A stretch of DNA of 43,035 bases from Solirubrobacterales bacterium. Lineage in GTDB: Bacteria > Actinomycetota > Thermoleophilia > Solirubrobacterales > Solirubrobacteraceae. How positions within the stretch are numbered: the first letter of the stretch is position 1; each line of letters starts with the position of its first letter. Positions 22,440 through 30,576 of the stretch are shown one piece after another. Location: the NCBI GenBank assembly GCA_019244745.1, contig JAFASF010000126.1, forward strand, positions 1-43,035, given 5' to 3'. Position numbers and translations under genes: made by a program. The notes beneath the pieces were generated by a model, which saw only the letters and a program-made list of their open reading frames with translations, was not told the origin of the DNA and made no database searches.

Positions 22440-23054
22440 TCACTCGGGTCGGCGAAACGCGATCCAGCTTTTCGCGAGCGGACCGAACCGTTCGGCAAAT
22501 GCCGGCCCGAAGAGCGCCTCGAACTCACGACGTCCAAGTAGGGAAATGGCGTCCGGGTCGCTTCCCGACGCTCCCAGTCGCCAGTACCGTCGCCGCCAGG
22601 GCGGGGGCAACCAGTGCGCCCCTGGCAGCAGCGAGTGCGGCTCCACCGGGAAGCCAAACGCCGGAGTCTGCACGTACCAGCCGCGCGCGACCCGCCGAAC
22701 CTCGCGCGCAAAAGCCGCTCTGGCGTCGGGGGCGATGTGCTCGATGACGCTGTTTGCGTAGGCGAGGTCGAATTCGTCATCGAAAAAAGGCAGGCGCTCG
22801 GTGGCGTCCGCGCACACGAAAGGCCCCGGGTATTCAGGATGCTCGTTCACGTCGACACCGGTGATGTCGAGGTCCGGTGCAAGCTCTCTCAGACCGAGCC
22901 TGCCGCAGCCGATGTCGACGATCCGGGTGCTTGGACCGATGGCGGCCAGACGGACGAACTGCTCGACGCGGCGACGCCGCGCGGGCTGTGCGAACCGCTC
23001 CGCCACGCGCACGAGTGGTCCCTGGGCAGTCGGGTAGACGCGCGGATTCGACAC
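22440..23054 (-). CDS. Class I SAM-dependent methyltransferase
   Basis: About 204 residues of the Methyltransf_11 type. The SAM-binding motif I is TRIVDIGCGRLGLRELAPDL, motif II is ITGVDVNEHPEYPGPFVCAD, then ATERLPFFDDEFDLAYANSV and the post-motif IEHIAPDARAAFAREVRRVA. The C-terminal part (WYVQTPAFGFPVEPHSLLPG, WLPPPWRRRYW) resembles methyltransferases acting on sugars or lipids. The start is uncertain: GTG at 23054 gives a sensible N-terminus but has no good ribosome-binding site, and the frame stays open further into the divergent gene. The substrate is unknown. Confidence 0.85.
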   Translation of the reverse strand: MSNPRVYPTAQGPLVRVAERFAQPARRRRVEQFVRLAAIGPSTRIVDIGCGRLGLRELAPDLDITGVDVNEHPEYPGPFVCADATERLPFFDDEFDLAYANSVIEHIAPDARAAFAREVRRVARGWYVQTPAFGFPVEPHSLLPGAHWLPPPWRRRYWRLGASGSDPDAISLLGRREFEALFGPAFAERFGPLAKSWIAFRRPE

Positions 23055-23156
23055 GCGCCGAGCAATTCTGGCATCAGGACAATTCTCCGCGGGCGGTAGT
23101 TCCCCAAAGGACACGAGGGGGTGGACCGGCGGCCGCTTAAGCGAGATCCTCCAGGC

Positions 23157-24773
23157 ATGGTCACCCCGACACGGCGCAAGTTCTGGGGCTGGGGCCTCGA
23201 GGGAGAGGGGCTCGACGACGCCGAGGTCGAGCAGCTCGGCAATGCGTTTGTGCGGCGCTTCGCCATCGATGGTGTCCGCATGCAGGAACCGCCTCGAGTC
23301 GATGAGCTGGAGCTCTCGCCGCCGCGGTTGGCGCCGCCCGAGTCGCTGCAAGCGGCGTTCAGCGCCCATCCGTACGAACGGGCCGCTCACACCTATGGCC
23401 GGTCGTTTCGCGATCTGATCCGCGCCTTTCGTCGTGATTACGCGCATGCTCCCGATCTAGTGGCCTTCCCCCGCGACGAGGACGAGCTCGTCGCGATCCT
23501 CGATTGGTGCAGCAGCATCGGCGCCGCGGCGATTCCGTTCGGGGGCGGCTCGAGCGTGGTTGGCGGCGTGGAGCCCGATGTCGGTGACGGCTACCGGGGG
23601 GCCGTCAGCGTCGACCTGCGCAACCTCGGGGGCGTGCTGGAGATCGACCAGGTCTCCCGCGCGGCGCGGATCGCGGCGGGAACGCTCGGCCCCGCCTTGG
23701 AGGCGGAGCTGAAGCCGCACGGGCTGACGCTGCGCCATTTCCCCCAGTCGTTTGAGTTCTCGACCCTCGGAGGGTGGATCGCGACCCGGTCGGGGGGTCA
23801 TTTCGCGACCCTTTACACCCACATCGATGAGTTCGTCGAGGCGGTGCGCGTGGTGACGCCGCGCGGGGCGCTCGAGACGAGACGGCTCCCGGCCTCGGGC
23901 GCCGGCCCGTCCGTCGAGCGGCTGTTTTGCGGCTCTGAGGGCACGCTCGGGGTGATCACCGAGGCGTGGATGCGGCTTCAGCCCCGGCCCCGATATCGCG
24001 CCGGCGCCTCGGTGTACTTCGCGGATTTCGCGGACGCGGTCGAGGCCGCCCGCGAGGTCGCGCAGTCTGGCCTGCATCCCAGCAACTGTCGATTGCTCGA
24101 CCACGACGAGGCGCTTCTGTCGGCAAGCGGCGACGGATCGCACTCGATCCTGGTGCTCGGCTTCGAGTCGGCCGACCACGAGCTCGGGCCGTGGATCTCG
24201 CGCGCGCTCGAGATCTGCAGGGGGCACAAAGGCGAGCAGCGCGAGGAGGCGGAAGACCCGGCGGCGTTGTGGCGTGCCTCGTTTCTGCGGGGTCCCCACA
24301 TGCGCGACGCCTTCGCGCGCCTGGGCCTGATCCACGAGACGTTCGAGACCGCCGTGACATGGGACCGCTTCTGGGACCTTCACGAGGGCGTGCAGGACGC
24401 CGCGCGCCAGGCCGCGCGCGAGGTGTGCGGTGGCGTCGCGATTTCGTCTCGCTTCGCGTACGTGTACCCCGATGGGCCGGCACCGTATTACTCGGTCTAC
24501 GCACCCGGCCGTCCCGGCCAGGAGCTCGAGCAATGGGATCAGATCAAGGCCGCGGCGGCGGAGGCGATCCTCAGGCTGGGGGGGACGATCACTCATCACC
24601 ACGCGGTCGGGCGCGATCACCGCCCGTGGTACCTGCGCGGGGTGCCCGAGCTGTTCACCGGCGCGCTCCGCACCGCTAAGGCGGAGCTCGATCCTGCCGG
24701 GATAATGAACCCAGGAGTGCTGATGCGGCCGCTCGGTGCCGCTGACTTCAACCGAGGGGGAAATGGACAATGA
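23157..24773 (+). CDS. FAD-linked oxidase, alkyl-DHAP synthase-like
   Basis: A 538-residue VAO/PCMH-type flavoprotein. The FAD-binding region is VAFPRDEDELVAILDWCSSI, PFGGGSSVVGGVEP and FSTLGGWIATRSGGHFATLY. The C-terminal domain contains SRFAYVYPDGPAPYYSVYAP and the His-rich TITHHHAVGRDHRPWYLRG, which matches the HHxxGxxR motif of alkyldihydroxyacetonephosphate synthases, and LDPAGIMNPGVL. Alkyl-DHAP synthases exchange an acyl for an alkyl group in ether-lipid formation; actinobacterial relatives are mostly uncharacterised. The stop overlaps the ATG of an acyl-CoA ligase (ATGA), so the two form a functional pair. The ATG at 23157 is chosen because the family N-terminus (RKFWGWG) starts here. 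Confidence 0.85.
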   Translation: MVTPTRRKFWGWGLEGEGLDDAEVEQLGNAFVRRFAIDGVRMQEPPRVDELELSPPRLAPPESLQAAFSAHPYERAAHTYGRSFRDLIRAFRRDYAHAPDLVAFPRDEDELVAILDWCSSIGAAAIPFGGGSSVVGGVEPDVGDGYRGAVSVDLRNLGGVLEIDQVSRAARIAAGTLGPALEAELKPHGLTLRHFPQSFEFSTLGGWIATRSGGHFATLYTHIDEFVEAVRVVTPRGALETRRLPASGAGPSVERLFCGSEGTLGVITEAWMRLQPRPRYRAGASVYFADFADAVEAAREVAQSGLHPSNCRLLDHDEALLSASGDGSHSILVLGFESADHELGPWISRALEICRGHKGEQREEAEDPAALWRASFLRGPHMRDAFARLGLIHETFETAVTWDRFWDLHEGVQDAARQAAREVCGGVAISSRFAYVYPDGPAPYYSVYAPGRPGQELEQWDQIKAAAAEAILRLGGTITHHHAVGRDHRPWYLRGVPELFTGALRTAKAELDPAGIMNPGVLMRPLGAADFNRGGNGQ

Positions 24774-26404
24774 CCAACGTGCTCTCGCAGACTCCGGAGA
24801 CACCCGGGGGCCAAGCCGCCGTACCCGGCAAGGTGTTTCGATCGGAGCTGAACCCTGTGGACTTCCTTCATAGGACGGCGTACATGTATCCCACGAAGAT
24901 CGCGGTCGTGGAGGGAGAGCGACGCTTCTCCTACGCGCAGCTCGCGGAGCGATCCTGGCGACTGGCCAACGCTCTGCGCTCGGCCGGGCTACGCAAGGGG
25001 GACCGCGTCGCGACGCTGCTCTTCAACTCATCGCCAATGCTCGAGGCTCATCACGGAGTGCCGGCCGCCGGCGGAATTCTGGTCGCGGTCAACAACCGCC
25101 TCTCGAGCGACGAGATCGGATACATCCTCGAGCACAGCGGCGCACGTTTCCTGCTGCTCGACACCGAACTGGAGCCTCTAGTCGCGCCGCTCGAGCTCCC
25201 CGGCGTGACCATGATCCGCTCCGTGAACGAAGGGGGCCCCGGCGACCCCTACGAGGAGTTCCTGGCCAACGCATCCCCCGAGGTGCCGGCGAGCTGGCTG
25301 GAGCACGAGGAGGAAACGATCTCGATCAACTACACCTCTGGGACAACGGGACGTCCCAAGGGCGTTCAGTACACCTACCGCGGCGCCTACCTCAATGCGC
25401 TTGGCGAAGTCGTTCACGCCGGTATGGGGACCGACTCGGTGTACCTCTGGACGCTGCCGATGTTTCACTGCAACGGCTGGTGTTTCCCGTGGGCGGTGAC
25501 CGCGGTCGCCGCCCGACATGTGACACTCAAGGCCGTAGACCCCGAACTCGTCTGGAAGCTGATCGACGAGGAGGGGGTAACCCATTACAACGGCGCACCC
25601 ACCGTGCAGCTCATGATCATCAACCACGCCAAGGCACACCGATTGGAGCAGCCGGTAACAGTGATGGTGGCCGCCGCCCCGCCCTCGCCCACCCTGTTCG
25701 CCCGGATGCGCGAGCTCAACTTCCGCGTTGTGCACGTGTACGGCTTGACCGAGACGTACGGTCCGGTCACCGTATGCCCCGACCAGCCGGCGTGGCGGGC
25801 ACTACCGCTCGAGCAGTACGCCAAGCTGCTGGCGCGCCAGGGACAGGGCTACATCTCCTCCGATCTGGTGCGTGTGGTCGACGAACAGATGAACGACGTC
25901 CCCCAGGACGGTGAGACGATGGGCGAGGTGCTGATGCGCGGCAACAACGTGATGAGCGGCTACCTCAATGACGACGCGGCCACGAACAAGGCGTTCGCCG
26001 GGGGCTGGTTTCACTCAGGAGACCTCGCCGTGTGGCATGAGGACGGGAACATCGAGCTACGAGATCGGGGAAAGGACGTCATCATTTCTGGCGGCGAGAA
26101 CATCTCGAGCATCGAGGTCGAGCAGACGATCGTTGCTCATCCCGCAGTGCTCGAGTGTGCGGTGGTCGGCATTCCGCACGAGTTCTGGGGCGAGCGGCCC
26201 AAGGCGTTTGTCACGCTGAAGGACGGGCCACAGCCCACGGCGGAGGAGATCATCGCCTTCTGTCGCGAGCGCCTGGCCCACTACAAGTGCCCCGACGCGA
26301 TCGAGTTCGGCCCACTCCCCAAGACATCCACCGGCAAGGTGCAGAAGTTCGTGCTGCGCGAACGCGAGTGGGCAGGTCGCGACAAGCGCATCGGCGCGGC
26401 TTGA
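24770..26404 (+). CDS. Acyl-CoA synthetase / AMP-dependent ligase
   Basis: A 544-residue ANL-superfamily enzyme. The ATP-binding P-loop INYTSGTTGRPKG lies at about residues 185-197, VYGLTETYGPVTVCP is the A5 region, GWFHSGDLAVWHEDGNIELR the A7 region, DVIISGGENISSIEVEQTI the A8 hinge and LPKTSTGKVQKFVLRERE the A10 lysine. The overall shape is that of medium/long-chain or aromatic acyl-CoA ligases (FadD-like). It adenylates a carboxylic acid and transfers it to CoA. Overlap with the FAD oxidase gene upstream and a ferredoxin reductase 46 bp downstream suggest a lipid or aromatic-acid pathway. Confidence 0.93.
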   Translation: MTNVLSQTPETPGGQAAVPGKVFRSELNPVDFLHRTAYMYPTKIAVVEGERRFSYAQLAERSWRLANALRSAGLRKGDRVATLLFNSSPMLEAHHGVPAAGGILVAVNNRLSSDEIGYILEHSGARFLLLDTELEPLVAPLELPGVTMIRSVNEGGPGDPYEEFLANASPEVPASWLEHEEETISINYTSGTTGRPKGVQYTYRGAYLNALGEVVHAGMGTDSVYLWTLPMFHCNGWCFPWAVTAVAARHVTLKAVDPELVWKLIDEEGVTHYNGAPTVQLMIINHAKAHRLEQPVTVMVAAAPPSPTLFARMRELNFRVVHVYGLTETYGPVTVCPDQPAWRALPLEQYAKLLARQGQGYISSDLVRVVDEQMNDVPQDGETMGEVLMRGNNVMSGYLNDDAATNKAFAGGWFHSGDLAVWHEDGNIELRDRGKDVIISGGENISSIEVEQTIVAHPAVLECAVVGIPHEFWGERPKAFVTLKDGPQPTAEEIIAFCRERLAHYKCPDAIEFGPLPKTSTGKVQKFVLREREWAGRDKRIGAA

Positions 26405-26450
26405 GAATCCGGGTGCTTGCGTTCACTGAACCGAAGCGTAGGAGGGATCG

Positions 26451-27692
26451 ATGACCACACAGAGCTTTGTAATCGTTGGCGCTGCCCTGGCCGGCGGTAA
26501 GGCCGCCGAAGAGCTGCGCAGCGAAGGGTTCGACGGCAAGGTGTTCCTGATCGGCGAAGAGCCCGAGCTCCCCTACGAGCGCCCGCCGCTGAGCAAGGAG
26601 TACCTCCGCGGGGAGGCACCGCGCGAGAAGGCGTTCGTGCACCCCCCGGAGTACTACGCCGAGCAGGAGATCGATCTCCTGGGCGAGACTCCGGTGACCG
26701 CGATCGATCCCGGACGCTCGCGAATCTCGCTGGCGGACGGGGGCGAGCTCTCGTACGACCGACTGCTGCTCGTCACCGGGGCCGCGCCGCGCCAGATCTC
26801 GGTCCCGGGCGCGGATCTCGACGGCGTCTGCTACCTGCGCACGTTCGCCGACTGCGACCTGCTGCGGGAGCGCCTCAAGGAAAGCGAGCGCGTGGTGGTC
26901 GTCGGTGCTGGCTGGATCGGAGCCGAGGTCGCCGCATCGGCGCGGCAGCTCGGCGCGAAGGTCTCCGTGGTCGAGCCTATGAAGGTGCCGCTCGAGCGCG
27001 TACTCGGCCCGGAGCTGGGCGCCTTCTACCGTGACGTGCACCTCGAACACGGCGTCGAGTTTCTCCTCGGCACCGGCGTCGAGGCGTTTGAGGGCGACGG
27101 CTCGGTCCAGCGCGTGAGGACCAGCGACGGGCGCTCGCTCGAGTGCGATTTCGTGGTGGTGGGAATCGGCGTGACCCCACGGGTGGAGCTGGCCGAGGCC
27201 GCTGGCCTCGAGATCGACGACGGGATCGCGGTCGACCAGTCGCTGCAGACGAGTGCCCCGGGTGTGTTCGCCGCCGGTGACGTCGCCAACGCCTGGCACC
27301 CTTTCTACGACCGGCGGATCCGCATCGAGCACTGGGCCAACGCGCTGAACCAGGGTCCCGCGGCGGCCCGCGCGATGCTCGGCCGCGACACCGTCTACGA
27401 CCGCACGCCGTATTTCTTCTCAGACCAGTACGACGTCGGGATGGAGTATCGCGGGTATGCCTCCGACTGGGACCAGGTCGTGTTCCGAGGCGATCCCGCG
27501 AGCCGCGAGTTCATCGCGTTTTGGCTGAGAGCGGGAACGGTACTCGCGGGAATGAACGTCAACATCTGGGACGCCGGCGACCAGATCGCCGCCCTGGTCC
27601 GACACCGAGCGCCGGTTGACGCGCGCCGCTTGAGCGATCCCGATACGGCGCTCGACGAGCTCGCGCCCGCCGATGTTCACCAGGCTCCTTGA
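26451..27692 (+). CDS. Ferredoxin reductase-type FAD/NAD(P) oxidoreductase
   Basis: A 413-residue pyridine-nucleotide-disulfide-family reductase without the redox disulfide. The FAD motif is FVIVGAALAGGKAAEELR, followed by LPYERPPLSKEYLRG typical of rubredoxin/ferredoxin reductases. The NAD motif is VVVVGAGWIGAEVAASARQL, and TSAPGVFAAGDVANAWHPFY closes the FAD site; a C-terminal reductase domain (about 325-410) follows. Such enzymes pass electrons from NAD(P)H to a ferredoxin that feeds P450s or oxygenases; a cytochrome P450 lies 9 kb away, but no ferredoxin gene is visible. GGAGGGATCG precedes the ATG. It is probably co-transcribed with the ligase. Confidence 0.92.
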   Translation: MTTQSFVIVGAALAGGKAAEELRSEGFDGKVFLIGEEPELPYERPPLSKEYLRGEAPREKAFVHPPEYYAEQEIDLLGETPVTAIDPGRSRISLADGGELSYDRLLLVTGAAPRQISVPGADLDGVCYLRTFADCDLLRERLKESERVVVVGAGWIGAEVAASARQLGAKVSVVEPMKVPLERVLGPELGAFYRDVHLEHGVEFLLGTGVEAFEGDGSVQRVRTSDGRSLECDFVVVGIGVTPRVELAEAAGLEIDDGIAVDQSLQTSAPGVFAAGDVANAWHPFYDRRIRIEHWANALNQGPAAARAMLGRDTVYDRTPYFFSDQYDVGMEYRGYASDWDQVVFRGDPASREFIAFWLRAGTVLAGMNVNIWDAGDQIAALVRHRAPVDARRLSDPDTALDELAPADVHQAP

Positions 27693-27785
27693 GTTCACAG
27701 TTCGTCAACACCCGGCGCTGAGGGCTCGCCTAGGCTGAGCCGCGAGCAAGCATCCAGGAGCTCACGGTCTACGAGAGGAGTGACG

Positions 27786-29720
27786 ATGCCTGGTTTGGTA
27801 CGACGTCGCGCACTTGCGGCGGCATCGGCGGTGGCGCTCGCGGGCGCCCTCGCCCTGGTTGGCACGGGCGCGGCGGCATCCGGCCACAGACGCGCGCCGG
27901 CGGTGCGGGGCGCCTCGGATTCGACCACCTCGCCGATCAAGCACGTGATCGTGATCATCGGCGAGAACCACACGTTCGACAACGTATTCGCGACCTATCG
28001 GGCGCCCTCCGGCCAGCACGTCAAGAACCTTCTCGCGGAAGGGATCGTGACGGCGTCGGGCGCCCCGGGGCCGAATGTCTCCAAGGCGCTCCAGCAGACG
28101 GCGAGCGACCGCACCACCTACCAGATCGACCCCACCGATACCGGCCCCTATCAAACGCTTCCTCAGCCCAACACGACGTCGGTCTCGCAGGCTTGTAGCG
28201 GTCAGGCCAAGGACGTCCCGGACGCGCGCTTCCCCTCGGATCTGCCGAACGCGCCGTATCAGATCACCAAGTACGTCCCGTATTTCGATTCCCATGGTCA
28301 GTACAACCAGTTCGGGACGTGCGAATTCAACGGGGCATATGTCGGTGATCCGCTCCATCGCTTCTATCAGATGTACCAGGAGGTCTCGAACGGCAGGAGC
28401 GATCTTTGGACCTGGGTGCACGGGACCGCGGGTGACTCGAACGGAGCGCCACCGCCCAGCCCCTTCACCGACGAGTCGACGAATCAGGGCGCGCTCGAGA
28501 TGGGCTTCTACAACATGGCCGCGGGCGACGCTCCCGCGTTGAACTTCCTGGCCCGGCACTACGCGATCTCCGATAACTATCACCAGGCGGTGATGGGGGG
28601 CACGGGCGCCAACCACATCGCGCTGGGCACCGGTTACGCGGCCTTCTACCAGGACTCAGGCGGCAACCCGACCTCACCTCCCGCCGGCGAGATCGAGAAC
28701 CCCAATCCGCAGCCGGGCACCAACAACTTCTACACGCAGGACGGCTACGGTCAGAGCGGCACCACCAACGGCGGCAGCTACTCGAATTGCTCCGATCATT
28801 CGGCGCCGGGCGTGAAAGGCGTGTTCGACTACCTGGACAGCCTCTCGTACAGCACCTTCCGCAACGGTGACTGCGCGCCTGGCCACTATTACCTGTTGAA
28901 CAACTACAACCCGGGCTACAACGTCGATGGTTCGCTCAACACCTCGACGTTCACCGTCCCGCCGCAGCACTCGTGGCCCACGATCGGCGATGAGCTCTCG
29001 GCTCACAACATCAGCTGGGGTTACTTCGGCGAGGGGTTCGACAATGGCAAGCCCGGGCCGAATTACTGTGGCATCTGTGACCCCATGCAGTACGCGAGTT
29101 CGATCATGACCAACGCGGCGAAGCGCGCGAACATCGAGCATGGAACGGAGGACTTCGACGCCGACGCTACGAGCGGCGACCTGCCCGCGGTCACGTTTCT
29201 CAAGCCGGGCGATGACGATGGCCATCCCGGTTATTCGACGCTTGCGGCGTTCGAGGCGTTCGTGACTCACGCCGTCGATGAGGTCCAGAACAACCCCGCG
29301 CTGTGGCGGAGCACCGCGATCTTCGTCACGTTCGACGAGGGCGGCGGCTATTACGACTCGGGTTACATCCAGCCGGTGTCGTTCTTCGGCGACGGCACCC
29401 GCGTGCCGATGATCCTCATCTCCCCGTACGCCAAGCCCGGTTATGTCAGCCACACCTACACCGACCACGTGTCGATTCTGAAGTTCATCGAGCGCAACTG
29501 GCAGCTCCCCTCGCTCTCGCCGCGCAGCCTCGACAACCTCCCCGACCCGATCATCCGCCGCTCGAACGCGTACGTGCCCGCGAACCGTCCGGCGATTGGC
29601 GATCTGTTCGACATGTTCACATTCGGTAGGGCTGAGGCCTCGGGGCGGCCGCCCGCTGAGAGAGGTAGAGGCAGACGCACCGCCGCAAGGGTCGCTCGGG
29701 TGAGCGACCAGCAGCGATAG
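27786..29720 (+). CDS. Exported phosphoesterase (phospholipase C / acid phosphatase family)
   Basis: A 644-residue secreted enzyme. The signal peptide is PGLVRRRALAAASAVALAGA with cleavage likely near residue 33. The phosphoesterase domain begins IKHVIVIIGENHTFDNVFAT (Glu-Asn and the Thr nucleophile position of the PLC/AcpA fold), continues with FLARHYAISDNYHQAVMGGT, and ends FVTFDEGGGYYDSG, VPMILISPYAKPGYVSHTYT and DHVSILKFIERNW. The family cleaves phospholipids or phosphomonoesters outside the cell using metal ions. The ATG at 27786 is preferred to an upstream GTG (27780) because of the spacing from AGAGGAG. A possible PhoP-type direct repeat at 27693-27714 hints at phosphate regulation. 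The C-terminus is basic and Arg/Gly-rich. Confidence 0.9.
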   Translation: MPGLVRRRALAAASAVALAGALALVGTGAAASGHRRAPAVRGASDSTTSPIKHVIVIIGENHTFDNVFATYRAPSGQHVKNLLAEGIVTASGAPGPNVSKALQQTASDRTTYQIDPTDTGPYQTLPQPNTTSVSQACSGQAKDVPDARFPSDLPNAPYQITKYVPYFDSHGQYNQFGTCEFNGAYVGDPLHRFYQMYQEVSNGRSDLWTWVHGTAGDSNGAPPPSPFTDESTNQGALEMGFYNMAAGDAPALNFLARHYAISDNYHQAVMGGTGANHIALGTGYAAFYQDSGGNPTSPPAGEIENPNPQPGTNNFYTQDGYGQSGTTNGGSYSNCSDHSAPGVKGVFDYLDSLSYSTFRNGDCAPGHYYLLNNYNPGYNVDGSLNTSTFTVPPQHSWPTIGDELSAHNISWGYFGEGFDNGKPGPNYCGICDPMQYASSIMTNAAKRANIEHGTEDFDADATSGDLPAVTFLKPGDDDGHPGYSTLAAFEAFVTHAVDEVQNNPALWRSTAIFVTFDEGGGYYDSGYIQPVSFFGDGTRVPMILISPYAKPGYVSHTYTDHVSILKFIERNWQLPSLSPRSLDNLPDPIIRRSNAYVPANRPAIGDLFDMFTFGRAEASGRPPAERGRGRRTAARVARVSDQQR

Positions 29721-29729
29721 TTGCCTGCG

Positions 29730-29762
29730 ATCCCGGCCGGCCCGCGTGGCCGGCCGGGATCG
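29730..29762 (+). terminator. Strong terminator after phosphoesterase gene
   Basis: GATCCCGGCCGGCC (29730-29743), loop CGCGT, GGCCGGCCGGGATC (29749-29762): a perfect 14-bp stem starting 10 bp after the stop codon. Confidence 0.85.
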
Positions 29763-29837
29763 TCATCGCTTCTGACTCGAGCGCTCCGCGCAGCGCCTCG
29801 CGGGACACCGCGACGAGATCGTCTGCCGCAGAACTTC

Positions 29838-29864
29838 TAGCAAGCTAACTATTTGCGCTAGGAT
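29838..29864 (+). promoter_or_regulatory. MarR operator and leaderless promoter
   Basis: TAGC-AA-GCTA (29838-29847) sits where a -35 would be, and TAGGAT (29859-29864) is a good -10 ending 6 nt before the GTG at 29871. The transcript should thus start at the GTG. The operator core TAGCRAGCTA is shared with the first two sites in the other marR promoter at 7966-8045. Confidence 0.55.
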
Positions 29865-29870
29865 GGCTTT

Positions 29871-30395
29871 GTGGCTTCGATGGTCGATACATCCGTTCGC
29901 TCCGCCGCCGGCGCCAACCTCCCCACGTCCGCGCCGGAGCCATTGGCGTCCGATCTCTGCTGGCTGCTCGCGCGCGCGAGCCACGCGCTGATGACCGAAC
30001 TGACCGCCGCCCTCGAGGGATCGGGGATCTCACCGCGCGAGCACTCGGTTCTCGCCACGGCATTGACCGGGGACTTCACCCAGACCGAGCTCGCCCGCAT
30101 GGTCGGGCTGGACAAAACCACGATGGTCGTGACCGTCGACGAGCTCGAGGCGGCCGGCCTGGCCGAGAGGCGCCAGTCGAGCACCGATCGCCGGGCACGT
30201 GTGATCGCCGTGACCGACGCCGGCGTGCAGAAGGTGAAGGAGGCCGAAGAGGTCCTCGATCGCGTCCGCGACGAAGTTCTGGCCACGCTCCCGGAATCCG
30301 ACCGCACGGTGTTCCTCCGGGCCCTCGGGCAACTCGCGCGCGGCCGGCTCGCGGAGCCGGTCCCCTGCGCGCATCCGGTGCGCCGGCGCGCGTAA
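29871..30395 (+). CDS. MarR family transcriptional regulator
   Basis: A 174-residue regulator. After a 25-residue variable N-terminus, the MarR fold runs from about residue 27: LCWLLARASHALMTELTAAL, ISPREHSVLATALTGDFTQT, the recognition helix ELARMVGLDKTTMVVTVDEL, and the wing LAERRQSSTDRRARVIAVTD with the conserved D-R-R-A sequence. The C-terminal helices VLDRVRDEVLATLPESDRTV complete the dimerisation region. The gene begins with GTG at 29871 (or ATG at 29880) behind a probable leaderless promoter overlapped by an operator. The next gene downstream encodes a 14-TM exporter, a common MarR target. Confidence 0.93.
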   Translation: MASMVDTSVRSAAGANLPTSAPEPLASDLCWLLARASHALMTELTAALEGSGISPREHSVLATALTGDFTQTELARMVGLDKTTMVVTVDELEAAGLAERRQSSTDRRARVIAVTDAGVQKVKEAEEVLDRVRDEVLATLPESDRTVFLRALGQLARGRLAEPVPCAHPVRRRA

Positions 30396-30504
30396 GCAGG
30401 TAAGGCCCGCCGGCTCTCCGGCTAAGGCCTCGGGCAACGACATCGGCACCGAACTGCCGATGCGCCGGGCCCCTTCGCAGCGCATCCTCTTGGAAGACGT
30501 TTGT

Positions 30505-30531
30505 CGAGATTATCTCGTAACAGATGATCTG
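30505..30531. promoter_or_regulatory. Two adjacent palindromes upstream of MFS gene
   Basis: CGAGAT-T-ATCTCG (30505-30517) and CAGAT-G-ATCTG (30521-30531) are perfect inverted repeats sharing the AGAT/ATCT arms, with centres 15 bp apart. They lie 46-72 bp before the MFS ATG, where a promoter is expected. They differ from the TAGC/GCTA sites of the MarR genes, so another regulator may act here. Confidence 0.6.
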
Positions 30532-30576
30532 CTACGGTTCTTTCTCGATATCCGACCAAGACACAGGAGGACCTCG

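Noticed and set aside
23457-24803. Long minus-strand open frame opposite the FAD oxidase
   Set aside because: It has charged low-complexity sequence with no motif; the plus strand carries the FAD-binding and HHH motifs.
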